From: an uncultured Acetobacterium sp.
Lineage (GTDB): Bacteria > Bacillota > Clostridia > Eubacteriales > Eubacteriaceae
Length of the DNA: 64,000 nucleotides
NCBI RefSeq assembly: GCF_963664135.1
Contig: NZ_OY760905.1
Location: 744,001-808,000, forward strand
Reading direction: 5' to 3'
The notes under the pieces are model-generated. The model saw only the letters and a list, made by a program, of their open reading frames with translations, was not told the DNA's origin and made no database searches. The position numbers and the translations under genes are program-made. Shown in pieces: positions 26,267-35,699 of the stretch. How positions within the stretch are numbered: the first letter of the stretch is position 1; each line of letters begins with the position of its first letter.

Positions 26267-27694
26267 TCAATTCAATAAAACTGTCCCGTTAAGATCAACC
26301 GTTAAATATTCCCCCGGTGCCAGGGAAACATGACCAGATTGGTAGAGCTTATTATCAATGGTTAACAGCACTCGATCCACCCCATAGTATTTTCCAAAAG
26401 TATTGGCAATGGACTGCAGCATCATTGCCTCCAATTCCGCCCCGGCATTCATTTCAGTCAGGTAATCACCGCTCAAATCCAGATAAACCATGCCATCCTG
26501 ATTTAAATATAGGCTGTTGATTTTGGTATTGGGCGAAAATACAACAAAGGGGGCATCCGCTTTATAGGCATTGGCCAAGGTATCCCGGGTAATGTCGTTG
26601 GTGTGAAAACCGATCTCTTTTATTTGATAATAGATCTTATCATCATTGATATTGGGATAGAAAAAAGAAATGGACTTTGTCATCACTGCCCCTTCTTCAA
26701 TGGTTTTAAGGGACGAGGTAATTTCGGTCCCATTCCCAGTATTTTTAAATACCGACTTCACCAAACCAAGATCCTTCACATAGTAATCCAGCCACTGCTC
26801 AGTGGGGTGATCCGCCGTTGTGGTGGTCACTTCAATCGCCTGATAATTGCCATAGGGGGTGGTTACCCCCGCAGCAAGATTAGTAATGCTTCTAGTTCTA
26901 CCATCCGCCAGTGTCCAGGTCGTGCCAACTTTGATCGGTTCCATTAACAAAATTTCTTCCCGATTGACTTTCCCCAGCATATTTTCCCGGTAGTAAGTTT
27001 CCGGTTGCGACATGGTTTTTACCAGTTCATGGTCAACCTCTTCAATGACATCTACCGTTACAGTGCCACCATTATTAATACGCTGCTGAACCTTGGTTGG
27101 GGTCGTATAGTCAATGAAAACATCATAGGATGCAAACTCATTTCCCTGCCCCTCATAAACAGAATGGATATTTTCTCGGATCGGAAAATAATCTCCAATT
27201 CGAAGCGTTGCTGCATTGACCAGCCGGATTTCAATGGCTTCCAGCCGCAGACTCTGACCAGTGGTTCCGACTATTTCCCCGTCAGTGACCCAAGGCATCC
27301 AACCGATATTCTGAACATGACCGCGATATTCCAGGGAATAACCGGGCAGATTTTCCAGGGTTATTTTAAGCGCTTCCAGCCGCAGGCTTTGCCCGGTGGT
27401 GCCTGCCTCCTGGCCGTTACTGACGATGCTCTGCCAGCCAATATTTTGAACATGAGCCTGATATTTAATACCAGCCTCACCAGGAGCATTGGCAAACTGC
27501 AGCTTTAGGGCTTCCAGTCGCAGGGATTGTCCCGTGGTTCCAGCCGTTGCCCCGTCAACTGCGGCAGACTGCCAGCCGATATTTTGAACATGGGCCTGAT
27601 ATGAGACGCCCAGCTCAGCACTTGCCAAAATAGGCGCAGGAACAAAGGCCAACATCATAAAAAACGTCCATATGCAGACTAATATTTTTCTCAT
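26267..27694 (-). CDS. Secreted protein with three ChW repeats and a C-terminal GerMN-like domain
   Basis: A 475-residue protein with a signal peptide (1-25, ending ILASA). Three clostridial hydrophobic-W repeats follow at about 30-155, each with HVQNIGW and GTTGQSLRLEA. The middle (160-340) is unrecognised and resembles lipoprotein-type beta domains. Residues about 375-470 look like a GerMN domain (NSLYLNQDGMVYLDLSGDYL, QSIANTFGKYYGVDRVLLTI), found in spore germination and cell-wall proteins. There is no anchor motif (no LPXTG, no S-layer domain), so attachment may rely on the ChW repeats. GGGAGGATG precedes the ATG. It belongs to the ChW gene cluster of this window. Confidence 0.8.
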   Translation of the reverse strand: MRKILVCIWTFFMMLAFVPAPILASAELGVSYQAHVQNIGWQSAAVDGATAGTTGQSLRLEALKLQFANAPGEAGIKYQAHVQNIGWQSIVSNGQEAGTTGQSLRLEALKITLENLPGYSLEYRGHVQNIGWMPWVTDGEIVGTTGQSLRLEAIEIRLVNAATLRIGDYFPIRENIHSVYEGQGNEFASYDVFIDYTTPTKVQQRINNGGTVTVDVIEEVDHELVKTMSQPETYYRENMLGKVNREEILLMEPIKVGTTWTLADGRTRSITNLAAGVTTPYGNYQAIEVTTTTADHPTEQWLDYYVKDLGLVKSVFKNTGNGTEITSSLKTIEEGAVMTKSISFFYPNINDDKIYYQIKEIGFHTNDITRDTLANAYKADAPFVVFSPNTKINSLYLNQDGMVYLDLSGDYLTEMNAGAELEAMMLQSIANTFGKYYGVDRVLLTIDNKLYQSGHVSLAPGEYLTVDLNGTVLLN

Positions 27695-27831
27695 AACGCC
27701 ATCCTCCCTTATTCATTTTTACTAACCCTTTACCCAGAAATCAACGCTTTAAACACAAAGATAGAAAATTATTGAGCTATTATTATTGAGTTATAAAAGA
27801 CTTATTAAACGCAAACAAAATAAGGCATCCG

Positions 27832-27888
27832 CGATCAAACCTGATGGTCTATTGCTAGACCTTCAGACGGTTCAATTTTGGATGCCTT
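27832..27888. terminator. Two-tier stem-loop terminator
   Basis: AAGGCATCC (27832-27840) pairs with GGATGCCTT (27880-27888). Inside, GGTCTA-TTGC-TAGACC forms a second stem. Both flanks are T/A-rich. It serves the MFS operon on the minus strand. Confidence 0.7.
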
Positions 27889-27932
27889 TCTCATTTTATC
27901 TTTACCAGTCACTGGCTCAGCCTTTTGAATTC

Positions 27933-28005
27933 TTAAACCAACGTACCCCGGGATAATCACCGACCCTTCCCGCCCGGCCTGCTGGGTAAAGACCACATTG
28001 ACAGC
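27933..28005 (-). pseudogene. Tail fragment of a ChW-family surface protein
   Basis: On the minus strand GTGGTCTTTACCCAG is identical to the 3' end of the gene at 32327-34726, and similarity continues to the same GGTTTAA stop, with one inserted base. The peptide NVVFTQQAGREGSV matches NVVFTQNAGQEGPV there. Nothing of the 5' part is recognisable. It marks a lost paralogue. Confidence 0.7.
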
Positions 28006-28092
28006 AGTGTTCAATCAGCTCAATTTTCAGACTGCTGATCTGTAAATTCTGTTTGAAAAACCGAAGCACATCAGCGGTATCCCCGATCCAAT

Positions 28093-29334
28093 TTATTCCT
28101 GTTCCTGGACCTGCAGCGCTGCTTCTTCTTTTCTGCTTTTGATCGTTAACACCAGTGAGAGGATTCCACCGACTAGCGCAGCGATACTCAATAACGGTAA
28201 AATACCAACAATCGTGGCTGCCCCAGTCAGTGCTTTTAAATAACTGGCGACGAAGGTGGAAAGAAAGATGGCCACACCACTAGTCGCACTCACGGCGCCG
28301 ATAGCGGTGGCGGTCAGGTGAGACGGTACCACAATGGTAGCGCGTACATAATAATATGAATAAGCATTGCCCCAGGCTGCCCCAAGTAGAGTACAACAGA
28401 TTGCGCTGACAAAAACATCAGTGGATAAATAGAGCGCTATAAAGGTCATGGCAATGACAAAATAGGTTGGGATAATCGTTGCTCGCTGGAGTTTGCCATA
28501 AATCAATCCAAAACAGAGACCGATCACACACGACCCAACGGTTCCCAAGGAGCTCAATGTCCCGATAACTGCTTCGTTTCCAATGCCGGTGGCTTCCACG
28601 TAAAGAGCAATTTGATAGTAAATAATGTAGTAAATAATCCCCAGCATAAAGAAAGCCGATAACAATGAAATCAGTTTTCGCACCCCATTTTTCACATCCG
28701 CTGCATTTTCCGTAACACTTCCTGCTATCGCTTCTTCAACAACATTCAGATTTAGTTTTTTAACCTTATCAAGATTTGGGACAAATAAAATCACCAAAAT
28801 CAAAATCGGCAGACTGATCCAATAGGTGTTAAAAGCATTCTGCCAGGAGTTTACCGCGAGTAGCCCCCCGACAATACTTAAAACAGCGCCAATTGCTGCC
28901 ATTGCCGCATTGTACCAACCCATCACGGTGCCCCGTTTATTTTCATCCACGTAAACTTCTGCAACAATTGCCAGCGCCGCTGAGCTGGTGAATCCCCATG
29001 AAATTCCGCCGGAAAAAAGACGCAAGATCAAGACATACCAGACATTATCGAAGGTTGCTCCGAGAATCGATGTTGCCGTGAATAAGGAAAAACCGAAAAC
29101 CAGCAGTAGTTTTTTGTTGTATTTATCGGCCAGACGACCACCCAGGATACAGAAAAATACACCTGCCAATGCTGGACCGGTAATAATTAAATTGACCATC
29201 GTCACGTTATCAAATGCTTGGAACAAACCACCAACAGCGGGAATTATAACCATGTCTGCCATCGTACAGACGTTCGTCAGAAAGATTGCCAGCAAAAATA
29301 AAAAAGCTTTCGGTTTGGACATTTCAATATTCAT
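28093..29334 (-). CDS. MFS transporter coupled to a UroD-fold methyltransferase
   Basis: A 413-residue protein with about 12 hydrophobic segments. GGRLADKYNKKLLLVFG is motif A between TM2 and TM3. Its ATG follows the stop of the methyltransferase gene directly (TAA then ATG), with its GGAGG inside that gene, so the two are translationally coupled. It most likely imports the methylated substrate or exports the demethylated product. The substrate is not predictable. Similar MFS genes lie next to the other methyltransferase (38981) and at 46526. Confidence 0.85.
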   Translation of the reverse strand: MNIEMSKPKAFLFLLAIFLTNVCTMADMVIIPAVGGLFQAFDNVTMVNLIITGPALAGVFFCILGGRLADKYNKKLLLVFGFSLFTATSILGATFDNVWYVLILRLFSGGISWGFTSSAALAIVAEVYVDENKRGTVMGWYNAAMAAIGAVLSIVGGLLAVNSWQNAFNTYWISLPILILVILFVPNLDKVKKLNLNVVEEAIAGSVTENAADVKNGVRKLISLLSAFFMLGIIYYIIYYQIALYVEATGIGNEAVIGTLSSLGTVGSCVIGLCFGLIYGKLQRATIIPTYFVIAMTFIALYLSTDVFVSAICCTLLGAAWGNAYSYYYVRATIVVPSHLTATAIGAVSATSGVAIFLSTFVASYLKALTGAATIVGILPLLSIAALVGGILSLVLTIKSRKEEAALQVQEQE

Positions 29335-30426
29335 TTATTCAACCTCCACAAATAAGTTTTTAATATCGGCGATCTGTTTAAAATATTCTCGGGAAACTCG
29401 GTAAATTTCGGCATTAGCTTGCACTTCAATTTCCATGTTTTCCGAATAAGGCCAGACAATATATTTCTGGTTTTTTCCATGTTCGGTTATACGCTTTAAA
29501 ACATTTTCTTTCATGACGCTTTCATCCGATCCGGTGTCAAAGGCACTGACTATTCCGATTTTATCCTGATATTTATCAATGACAGCGGCAATGTTATTGG
29601 CGGAATCCTGTCCTTCCCAAAAGTCAAATTCACACTCGATAAAAGCATCCAAGAGATTTTCAACATGACCGCAGGAATGATAGTTCACATATAATCCCAT
29701 TTTATGGGCGGCCGCCACCAGTTTTTTAGTGTGTGGTACAATCAGCTCTCTGAAGGTTCTTTCAGACATAAATGAGTTTCTCTGGGTGCCCATATCATCA
29801 TGATAGGTGATGATGTCGGCGTGATAATACTCTTTAGCGATTGCCATCAATTCTATATGAAAATCAGTGAATTTGTCAAACAGTCTGGCGACTTCTTCCG
29901 GCTCTTCCAGTAGCGAACAAAGGGTATCCTCAAAATTTGTCAAATCCGCCAATCGTTCAAAACATCCATTGACAATCACAAACATGGTCGCTTTATCTGA
30001 TGATACATAGGGCGCATAATTTTTTTCAAAATCAACGGCCCAATCAATGGCCGCCAAATCCGGCCAGATCAGTTCTGCTTCCCAATTGCAAACATCTGTC
30101 AGTCTTCTTGTCCTGGGCTTGACCATGGCGGCTTGAGATAATTCTTCATATTCCCAGTGAATCCCAAACCAATCGACACCGCCCCGATTCCTGGCACTGG
30201 CATCCGGCATAATCTCCGGCTGAACTAAATTGAAGTCGCAATTGATATTGGGAACCCACAGCGGTTTTTCTCCGGCAAACATCCGCAGAACATTTTCCCG
30301 CGGAGTAATCGGGGTCTGGTATTTGGGCACTTGATAGGGCAGAAAATCATAGCCATATGCCTGCACAACTCTCTGATACGATTCTTTTGTTGCCATTTCT
30401 TCCTGGACAGTCTTAAATTTTTCCAT
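29335..30426 (-). CDS. Uroporphyrinogen-decarboxylase-fold methyltransferase (MT I-like)
   Basis: A 363-residue protein of the UroD superfamily, a fold used by corrinoid-dependent methyltransferases (MtaA, and O-demethylase MtvB-type). Visible family features are YHDDMGTQRNSFMSE, the strand YVNYHSCGHVENLLD with HxCGH able to bind zinc, and FDFWEGQDSANN. Such enzymes move a methyl group between a substrate and a corrinoid protein. The ATG at 30426 has GGAGG upstream. It is co-transcribed with an MFS gene and divergent from a PucR-type regulator. No corrinoid protein adjoins it; the nearest is at 41317. A role in O-demethylation is inferred. Confidence 0.82.
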   Translation of the reverse strand: MEKFKTVQEEMATKESYQRVVQAYGYDFLPYQVPKYQTPITPRENVLRMFAGEKPLWVPNINCDFNLVQPEIMPDASARNRGGVDWFGIHWEYEELSQAAMVKPRTRRLTDVCNWEAELIWPDLAAIDWAVDFEKNYAPYVSSDKATMFVIVNGCFERLADLTNFEDTLCSLLEEPEEVARLFDKFTDFHIELMAIAKEYYHADIITYHDDMGTQRNSFMSERTFRELIVPHTKKLVAAAHKMGLYVNYHSCGHVENLLDAFIECEFDFWEGQDSANNIAAVIDKYQDKIGIVSAFDTGSDESVMKENVLKRITEHGKNQKYIVWPYSENMEIEVQANAEIYRVSREYFKQIADIKNLFVEVE

Positions 30427-30665
30427 TTTTTCCTCCATTATTTTATACAAAACATATAAATAAATTATTTTTTTAACATTTTTCACAAGCCATCATTTTG
30501 ATATTTTTGTAAATTATGTTAAACTATTAAATAATTACTGCGCAATAACCGCTTATTAAAGTGATATTATCATAAATTAGCGAAATCTGTAATTCTCTAA
30601 ACTATATATAATTTTATTATTAATTTATACATTTTATATAAATTCTATCGATTGGAAATGAGTAA

Positions 30666-32201
30666 ATGAAATTCAATTTATCCCTTATTGCTGATTACCT
30701 GAATGGCTTTTCATTCAAAACACAATTTACCGCTGATATGAAAACCAGTTCGTTGAAGGGCATATTATTGTTTAATCCGGGCATGACTTTAGCTGCCGAT
30801 CAGTTATACCTTGTCCATACACGAGATCTTCCTGACTCAATGATTGACGATGAACCTTACAGCTTGATCTGTATCGGCTCACCACCAGCCGCTTATTTTA
30901 AAAAAAATCTAAATTTTTTGTATTTGAGCGAAGACGTCTCGTTGATCCAGGTTTTCAACGCGGTCGGAGAAATTATCCAACGATTCAATCAATGGGAAGA
31001 AAAGCTGCAAACCGTTTTTTTTGCCCAAAAAAGCATCAAGGCCTTATGTGACGCCAGCCTTGATATCTTTGACAATCCGATTTCTGTCTACACCTCTGAT
31101 CTCAAACTTATTTGCTATACCGAACGCGAAAAGCCCGACCATCTGATGCTCTTTAACATCGCGGATCATCAGAAATACCTGAGTATCGATGAAGTCAATG
31201 CCTTGAAAATTGATTCCGATTTTATTCAAACCATTCATACTACGGAACCGGAACTTTTTCCCAAAGACATCTTTGGCTATCGGATTCTGATTCATAATCT
31301 GCACATTCAAAATGTTTATGTGGCGCGGATCTGTATCAGTGAAACAGACCGGCCCATAAAAAACAGCGACATTTTACTGATTCGAACCCTGGCCTTTTAC
31401 AGCGAATTGTGTTTGCGCGACCAAGACGCCCAACAGTACAATAATCATCCCAAAGATTTTGACAATGTCCTAATCAGTCTTTTATCCCATGAGGATGTTG
31501 CACCTGGAGCAGTTGAAAAATGTCTAAACTATTATTCTTGGGCTCCCCATGACGCCTATTTCTGTTGCCAGCTTCCCATTTCAAGCTATGAAAAATCCAC
31601 CTTGACTTCCAATGCCCTGTCATTTCAGCTTTCTACCCATATTACCGGAAGCTGTGTGACTCAGTTTAACAATTCAATTGTTCTGATTATTAATCTGACC
31701 CAATCCGGCAAAACCAGAAACCAGCACCTGGCGAACCTGGCATTTTTTATCCGGGAAGGCATCACTAAGGCTGGGGTGAGCAATGAGTTTTACGATTTCG
31801 CAAAACTGGCCCGCTATTATCAGCAGTCAAAAATCGCTTTTGAAATCGGCTCGCTTTATGACGAAAACGTCTGGTGCTATCGCTATGAAAACTATGCCCT
31901 GCAATTTTTAATTGACCGCGCATCAGCAGGCTATGAACCGGAAGTGCTTTGTAATTCTGGATTATTGAGTTTAAAAGCATATGATGAGAAACGAGGTCGA
32001 AATTATTGCGAAGTTTTAAAAGTTTATCTGGAGAATAATATGAGTATTGCAAAAACGATCCGAATTTTGTTCTTGCAGCGGGCGACATTTCTCTACCAGC
32101 TCAAACGCATCACCGAAATATCCCATTTAAATTTATCAGACTATCAAACCCGGCTCCACCTGATGCTCTCGTTTCAAATTTTAGCGAATCACAAAGGTTG
32201 A
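30666..32201 (+). CDS. PucR-family transcriptional regulator
   Basis: A 511-residue protein. The C-terminal 65 residues are a PucR-type helix-turn-helix (VLKVYLENNMSIAKTIRILF, then RATFLYQLKRITEI). A central GGDEF-like fold region is usual in this family and would correspond to about 280-410. The N-terminal 270 residues are probably the sensing part. PucR proteins activate catabolic genes in response to a substrate. It is divergent from the methyltransferase/MFS operon across a 239-bp A/T-rich gap, so it probably controls that operon. The ribosome binding site is weak (GGAAATGAG). A terminator follows. Confidence 0.82.
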   Translation: MKFNLSLIADYLNGFSFKTQFTADMKTSSLKGILLFNPGMTLAADQLYLVHTRDLPDSMIDDEPYSLICIGSPPAAYFKKNLNFLYLSEDVSLIQVFNAVGEIIQRFNQWEEKLQTVFFAQKSIKALCDASLDIFDNPISVYTSDLKLICYTEREKPDHLMLFNIADHQKYLSIDEVNALKIDSDFIQTIHTTEPELFPKDIFGYRILIHNLHIQNVYVARICISETDRPIKNSDILLIRTLAFYSELCLRDQDAQQYNNHPKDFDNVLISLLSHEDVAPGAVEKCLNYYSWAPHDAYFCCQLPISSYEKSTLTSNALSFQLSTHITGSCVTQFNNSIVLIINLTQSGKTRNQHLANLAFFIREGITKAGVSNEFYDFAKLARYYQQSKIAFEIGSLYDENVWCYRYENYALQFLIDRASAGYEPEVLCNSGLLSLKAYDEKRGRNYCEVLKVYLENNMSIAKTIRILFLQRATFLYQLKRITEISHLNLSDYQTRLHLMLSFQILANHKG

Positions 32202-32233
32202 TCGACCCATCAACTAGCACCGTTAAATAAACT

Positions 32234-32272
32234 AAATCCCACCGACAAATAATTTCGTCGGTGGGATTTTTA
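32234..32272 (+). terminator. Rho-independent terminator
   Basis: AAATCCCACCGAC pairs with GTCGGTGGGATTT and runs into TT. It closes the PucR gene and may also act on the minus strand. Confidence 0.9.
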
Positions 32273-32326
32273 AAAAATGAGCGCAATGTTAATAATCAAC
32301 GGCCTTAATATCGACTTGATTAAGCT

Positions 32327-34726
32327 TTAAACCAGTGAGACGTTAATCGTCACCGGCCCCTCCTGTCCGGCATTCTGGGTAAAGACCACGTTTGCGGTAT
32401 CAGCAGTTACTGTGTATTTTGCCGAAATCGCGGTGTCCCCAGCCAAGGCACTGGCAATGGCGGTGGCAACTGTGGTGGTGGAATCTCCGGCGGCTACCGT
32501 GACGGTTACGTCTTTAGTAATGGCTCCGTCTTCAAAACGGACGGTGATGGTTCCGGCATTGGTTGCTCCGGCTGTGATGGCGGTGGTGTTAATCCCCGGT
32601 ACTGCCGTCTCGCCATAGGCGCCATGGACAATCGTCAGCTCAGGTCCGAAAGTGACATCCACACTGCCCACAGCAACAATCGGGAAATCCACTTTTGCTG
32701 ATCTGGCTGTAAAAGTGACGGTATCCCCAGTGACACTTACCGTCCAATAGTTGAAATCATGGGCGCCAATTTTTGCTGCCACCAGCTCAGGCGTGCTTTC
32801 ATTAGACTGGGATACATAGATCGTTTCGCCATTGATTGCGAGCGTTCCAGATCCGGTCGCCCCAGTTAAAACCTGAATGGTCGTAACCTGTTTGACGCCC
32901 GGGTTTCCGGTAACTCCTATCCGGGTTTCGGTGGTCGCCCCGACAACAACGCCGGTCGGCAAGTCCGGTACGACAACAGCCACATCCGTAGTTCCGACGA
33001 TCGGTTTGCCGGATGTCAGGCTGTCGATCACTTTAAAGGTGATGGTTCCCTTATTTCCGGGGTTTGTAGCCTGTCCGGCGATAACGTCAAGCGGTTTTAT
33101 GGCGATCCAGGCGGAGCTTCCGGTGTCTTCGGTTAAGACCGCCAATAAGGCTCCCAGTATAATATCGGAGCCGCTATCAAAGTGACCATTGGGATTTTTA
33201 TCCAAATATATCTGTCCGGTGGTGATCCCGGTCTGGTTAGTGATGGCAATTCGGACGCCGTAGCTGGTGGTCATGTTAGTGGTAATCCCGCTGACGATCG
33301 GATCTCGGCTCGGTGCCTGGTCGGCCAGAGCCAGAACCGTTTCATAATTGACAATTCCGGTAGTGATGGTTCCCGGTGTCAAGAAGGTCATGCCGGCAAT
33401 CTTGACTACACTTTTGATAACTGTAATTGAGCGGCTTTCCACAAAGGTTCCATCCGCCATCCGGACTGACAGCATCGTTGTTCCGGTTTTTAATCCATTA
33501 ATCACAAAGCTGTCCCCAGTTCCCAGGGTATAGCCAGTTGCCGTTTTTGTGGCCCCGGGAATATTGATAACGGTATTGTCACAGGTAACTGTATAGTTGA
33601 GTAAATCCGGGATGGTTCCCACCAGCACATTGCTGCTGTCAAACTCGCCGACCTTAAAGGTAATCGCAGTTTTGTCGGCACTTTCCAGATCCAGAACATT
33701 GTTTGTCGGACCACTCGTTACCATCAGTTTTTTAGTGGCGCCAGCAATGGTATAGCGGACGATGTATTCGGTGGTGGCACCATTAATGGTCGCTGTGACT
33801 TTTACATTGGTTTCAAGCGGCAAGCTCGACCCCAGGGTGATGGTGGCGGAGGTACCCGCCGCATCCGGGGTCACAGCGGTGATGGTATTGTTCTCGACGG
33901 TGAGCTGACTGATTGTCCGTTTTGCCAGTGCTTCCCCGGTAATAGTGATTGTTTTTTCACCGGTAGCCGTGACTGAATAAATCACCGGTGCTTTGACCAG
34001 ATGCGCCTGAGCGGCGATAATGGCGGCGGTGGCCGCATCAATGTCGTCCTGAATATTCGCATCAGTCACTACATTGGCTTTGACAACGGTCTGATAAATC
34101 GTCCAGGAGGATGGCGTGTAGTCGGCTTCGGTTACCGCTGCCAAGGCGGCTTGATATGCCTTCAGATCAACAGGATCTTTATCCAATTTTATCTGCAGAC
34201 CTTCAAGTCTTAAACCCTGTCCCTCTGTTCCGGCGGCCTGGCCATCTTCAAACCAGGCTGAGGAATCATCCGGATCTCTTAACCACCCCTTGTTCTGAAC
34301 ATGGACATTGTATCGCAAGGTATACCCGGGCATATTTTGCAGGGTTAAGACGATTTCTTCCAAGCGCAGACCAAGCCCATCAGTACCGGCTTCCTCGCCC
34401 ATGTCAAAGGGACCGAGGTTGCCCAAATTCTGAACATGAACGGCCGCCGCTATGTTGGCATCAGAAGGATAGCTGCCAGTCAGTTCAACAAAAAACGCTT
34501 CCAGTCGCAAGCCTTCCCCGACAGTTCCAGAAATGGCGCCGTTGGTCTTCCAGTCAGTTTCCCAACCCAGATTCTGAATATGTGTTTGATATTGAACTCC
34601 TGGGGCTTCCGCTGATGTCATCATGGTTTCTGAGTCTTCCTGATTGGCTGCCAAAACACTTGTAGAAAACACCATTGCCAACATGATCATGGCTGTAAAT
34701 ACAACCACTGACACTCTCTTCTTCAT
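32327..34726 (-). CDS. Large secreted ChW-repeat protein with FIVAR-like and Ig-like regions
   Basis: A 799-residue protein with a signal peptide (1-26, ending VLAAN). Three ChW repeats follow (IQNLGW..., VHVQNLGNLGPF..., VHVQNKGW..., each ending LRLE). A FIVAR-like helical segment comes next (about 195-245: YTPSSWTIYQTVVKANVV, IDAATAAIIAAQAHL). The rest is low in cysteine and rich in Thr, Val and Gly, typical of tandem Ig-like or cadherin-like beta domains. There is no LPXTG or S-layer anchor. It is probably a cell-surface adhesin. AGGGAG lies 6 bases before the ATG. A tail fragment of a close paralogue lies at 27933. Confidence 0.8.
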   Translation of the reverse strand: MKKRVSVVVFTAMIMLAMVFSTSVLAANQEDSETMMTSAEAPGVQYQTHIQNLGWETDWKTNGAISGTVGEGLRLEAFFVELTGSYPSDANIAAAVHVQNLGNLGPFDMGEEAGTDGLGLRLEEIVLTLQNMPGYTLRYNVHVQNKGWLRDPDDSSAWFEDGQAAGTEGQGLRLEGLQIKLDKDPVDLKAYQAALAAVTEADYTPSSWTIYQTVVKANVVTDANIQDDIDAATAAIIAAQAHLVKAPVIYSVTATGEKTITITGEALAKRTISQLTVENNTITAVTPDAAGTSATITLGSSLPLETNVKVTATINGATTEYIVRYTIAGATKKLMVTSGPTNNVLDLESADKTAITFKVGEFDSSNVLVGTIPDLLNYTVTCDNTVINIPGATKTATGYTLGTGDSFVINGLKTGTTMLSVRMADGTFVESRSITVIKSVVKIAGMTFLTPGTITTGIVNYETVLALADQAPSRDPIVSGITTNMTTSYGVRIAITNQTGITTGQIYLDKNPNGHFDSGSDIILGALLAVLTEDTGSSAWIAIKPLDVIAGQATNPGNKGTITFKVIDSLTSGKPIVGTTDVAVVVPDLPTGVVVGATTETRIGVTGNPGVKQVTTIQVLTGATGSGTLAINGETIYVSQSNESTPELVAAKIGAHDFNYWTVSVTGDTVTFTARSAKVDFPIVAVGSVDVTFGPELTIVHGAYGETAVPGINTTAITAGATNAGTITVRFEDGAITKDVTVTVAAGDSTTTVATAIASALAGDTAISAKYTVTADTANVVFTQNAGQEGPVTINVSLV

Positions 34727-34901
34727 ATTTATCTCCCTTTTAGAATTTATTTTTCACAACACAGTTAATTGAATGTATTTACCCAATTTATGAGTAACTC
34801 ATCATTTTATTCACTGGTTTGAAAATAATTAAGTCTGTTGAGTTAATCACTTCCGATAAAATAAATAAGGGTTCCTTTGGGAGCTAACCTCTTGACTATC
34901 G

Positions 34902-35498
34902 TCAGTCAGCCTTCTCAACAACAACCTCCGAACAACCGGGGTAAATCGAAAGAATCCGGCAGATTTCATAGGAAATTTCCTGAATGGTGTTATCCAGCCC
35001 ACCCCGGAGCCAGACCTGATAGAGATTGATAATGCCGCCGGCCATAAAATGCAAATGAATGGTAAATTCCGGTGATTTCTTGATATCTTCAGGAATATCA
35101 CTGTCTGTTTCCATCTGCCGGATGAATATCTCTTTTAGTTTGGTCAAAAAAGCCTCAGATCCCCGTGCATTAACCAGAATGCGATAGTATTCCAGGTCTT
35201 CCTCCAGCCAATCCGATATTTTCATTAACAACGGCAGCGGGTCATGCAAAAAATTCTGAAAGTGGAATTCATCCAACACACCGACAACTTTAGCAATGAT
35301 CTCATTACCAATCTGCTCCATCAGATCCCGAATATCCTGATAATGAGCATAAAAAGTCCCCCGATTGATGTCGGCTCGTGAAATAATATCTGTTACCGTA
35401 ATTTTTTCGACATCCTTTTCCTGGATCAGTTCCAGAAATGCCTGCCGGATCATCCGCCGCGAACGGATGGCACTTTTATATTCAGCTTTTTCTCCCAT
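34902..35498 (-). CDS. TetR/AcrR-family repressor
   Basis: A 198-residue protein. Residues 10-55 form the TetR helix-turn-helix (IRQAFLELIQEKDVEKITVT, DIISRADINRGTFYAHYQDI). The remaining helices form the ligand-binding and dimer domain. It is divergent from the MMPL exporter gene, and a perfect palindrome sits between them at 35551-35566, a likely operator. GGGGGAG precedes the ATG. It probably represses the exporter and itself until an inducer binds. Confidence 0.9.
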   Translation of the reverse strand: MGEKAEYKSAIRSRRMIRQAFLELIQEKDVEKITVTDIISRADINRGTFYAHYQDIRDLMEQIGNEIIAKVVGVLDEFHFQNFLHDPLPLLMKISDWLEEDLEYYRILVNARGSEAFLTKLKEIFIRQMETDSDIPEDIKKSPEFTIHLHFMAGGIINLYQVWLRGGLDNTIQEISYEICRILSIYPGCSEVVVEKAD

Positions 35499-35550
35499 GG
35501 TTTATTCTCCCCCAATTAATTTTCTCAAAATTGTACAAAAACTTATCTAT

Positions 35551-35566
35551 TGTTCAATTTTGAACA
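35551..35566. promoter_or_regulatory. Candidate TetR operator
   Basis: TGTTCAATTTTGAACA is a perfect 7-bp-arm palindrome with a TT centre, located between the divergent TetR and MMPL genes. Confidence 0.65.
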
Positions 35567-35699
35567 TTTATTGCAAATCTGATGATTGTGTCATTAGATA
35601 AGAATTATTATAATACAAATAGAGGCAAAATTCAATACATGTTCTATTTTGCTATTATATGCATTTTTAAACATGTGATCATTTTAGAAGGAGAACTAA

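Larger units (their letters stand above)
27695..28092. other. Intergenic region with a terminator and a gene fragment
   Basis: These 398 bases contain the stem-loop at 27832-27888 and the decayed ChW-protein tail at 27933-28005. The stretch 27695-27830 is A/T-rich leader sequence of the ChW gene. Confidence 0.5.

Noticed and set aside
27900-28092. A complete small gene between the ChW and MFS genes
   Set aside because: The frame with similarity is a shifted tail fragment of a ChW protein, with no start.
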